Shown here in pieces: positions 63,929-64,000 of a DNA stretch of 64,000 nucleotides. The first letter of the stretch is position 1, and each line of letters opens with the position of its first letter. The position numbers were made by a program, and so were the translations under genes. This stretch comes from Roseibium sp. HPY-6 (GTDB lineage: Bacteria; Pseudomonadota; Alphaproteobacteria; Rhizobiales; Stappiaceae): positions 1,674,001 through 1,738,000 of the forward strand of contig NZ_JBEWCD010000002.1 of assembly GCF_040530035.1 (NCBI RefSeq), given 5' to 3'. Below the pieces are notes generated by a model, which saw only the letters and a program-made list of their open reading frames with translations, was not told where the DNA came from and ran no database searches.

Positions 63929-64000
63929 TGCCACCCACATGCACTTTGGGTGGGCCAGAGTATTCCAGACCAAATCAGGAGCCGGGCTGGCTGCGTATTC
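63929..64000. mobile_element. Terminus of a second IS3-type element, cut by the window edge
   Basis: TGCCACCC... aligns with the IS end at 18706 (TGCTACCC...), sharing GGGC(T/C)AGAGT-TTCC-GACC, AAATCAG and GGCTGGCTGCGT. By analogy the transposase would lie to the right on the minus strand, beyond the window. It is a related, not identical, copy. Confidence 0.75.

Overview
The window comes from an alphaproteobacterial chromosome, most likely Hyphomicrobiales and close to Roseibium/Labrenzia (Stappiaceae). This is inferred from gene content and order: murA, DUF2948, hisD, UPF0262, LMW-phosphatase, infA, maf, yacG and tRNA-Phe is a typical rhizobial-type run. No 16S rRNA gene or database search was available, so the taxonomy is an inference.

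Layout. (1) 1-1.5 kb: end of an accessory element (helical-repeat protein, serine resolvase) beside a leftward tRNA-Thr. (2) 1.9-13.4 kb: core chromosome (murA, DUF3124 lipoprotein-like protein, chemoreceptor, hisD cluster, infA-maf-yacG, periplasmic 5'-nucleotidase), ending at tRNA-Phe. (3) 13.4-40.96 kb: a ~27.5 kb integrative mobilizable element inserted at the 3' end of tRNA-Phe. It carries a large serine recombinase, MobC, a relaxase-helicase, a VirD4-type coupling protein, but no type IV secretion channel. Its cargo is a caspase-like protease with a membrane partner, a complete EcoRII-like Dcm/Vsr/restriction system, a TerY-P-like triad (VWA, PP2C, kinase), a large membrane protein, an IS3 remnant and several decayed genes. 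(4) 41.0-41.8 kb: remnant of an older tyrosine integrase at the same tRNA. (5) 42-55 kb: second accessory block with a VPLPA-CTERM protein, a 2325-residue RTX protein, a membrane-embedded XRE regulator and a TetR/RidA/SMR/hydrolase operon. (6) 55.2-64 kb: chromosome-like genes (PBP4-type peptidase, cobalamin-type binding protein, deleted ABC importer, DUF938 methyltransferase, GST, two GNAT proteins), ending in the terminus of a second IS3-type copy.

The most striking observation concerns the mobilizable element. The 8-bp sequence GGGCACCA occurs at the end of tRNA-Phe (13411-13418) and at 40951-40958. As integrated, the recombinase frame runs antisense into tRNA-Phe. If the two copies recombine, the recombinase frame instead continues open for 32 further codons, and its stop overlaps the mobC start as ATGA. 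Excision would therefore give the recombinase a different C-terminus and place mobC-traA directly behind it in one translationally coupled operon. This is a switch in which circularisation links integration control to mobilization genes.

Genes inside the element run in two blocks. The leftward maintenance/transfer block is split across the att junction (15772 to 13354, then 40855 to 37066 in the circle). The rightward cargo/coupling block runs from 24026 to 37053.
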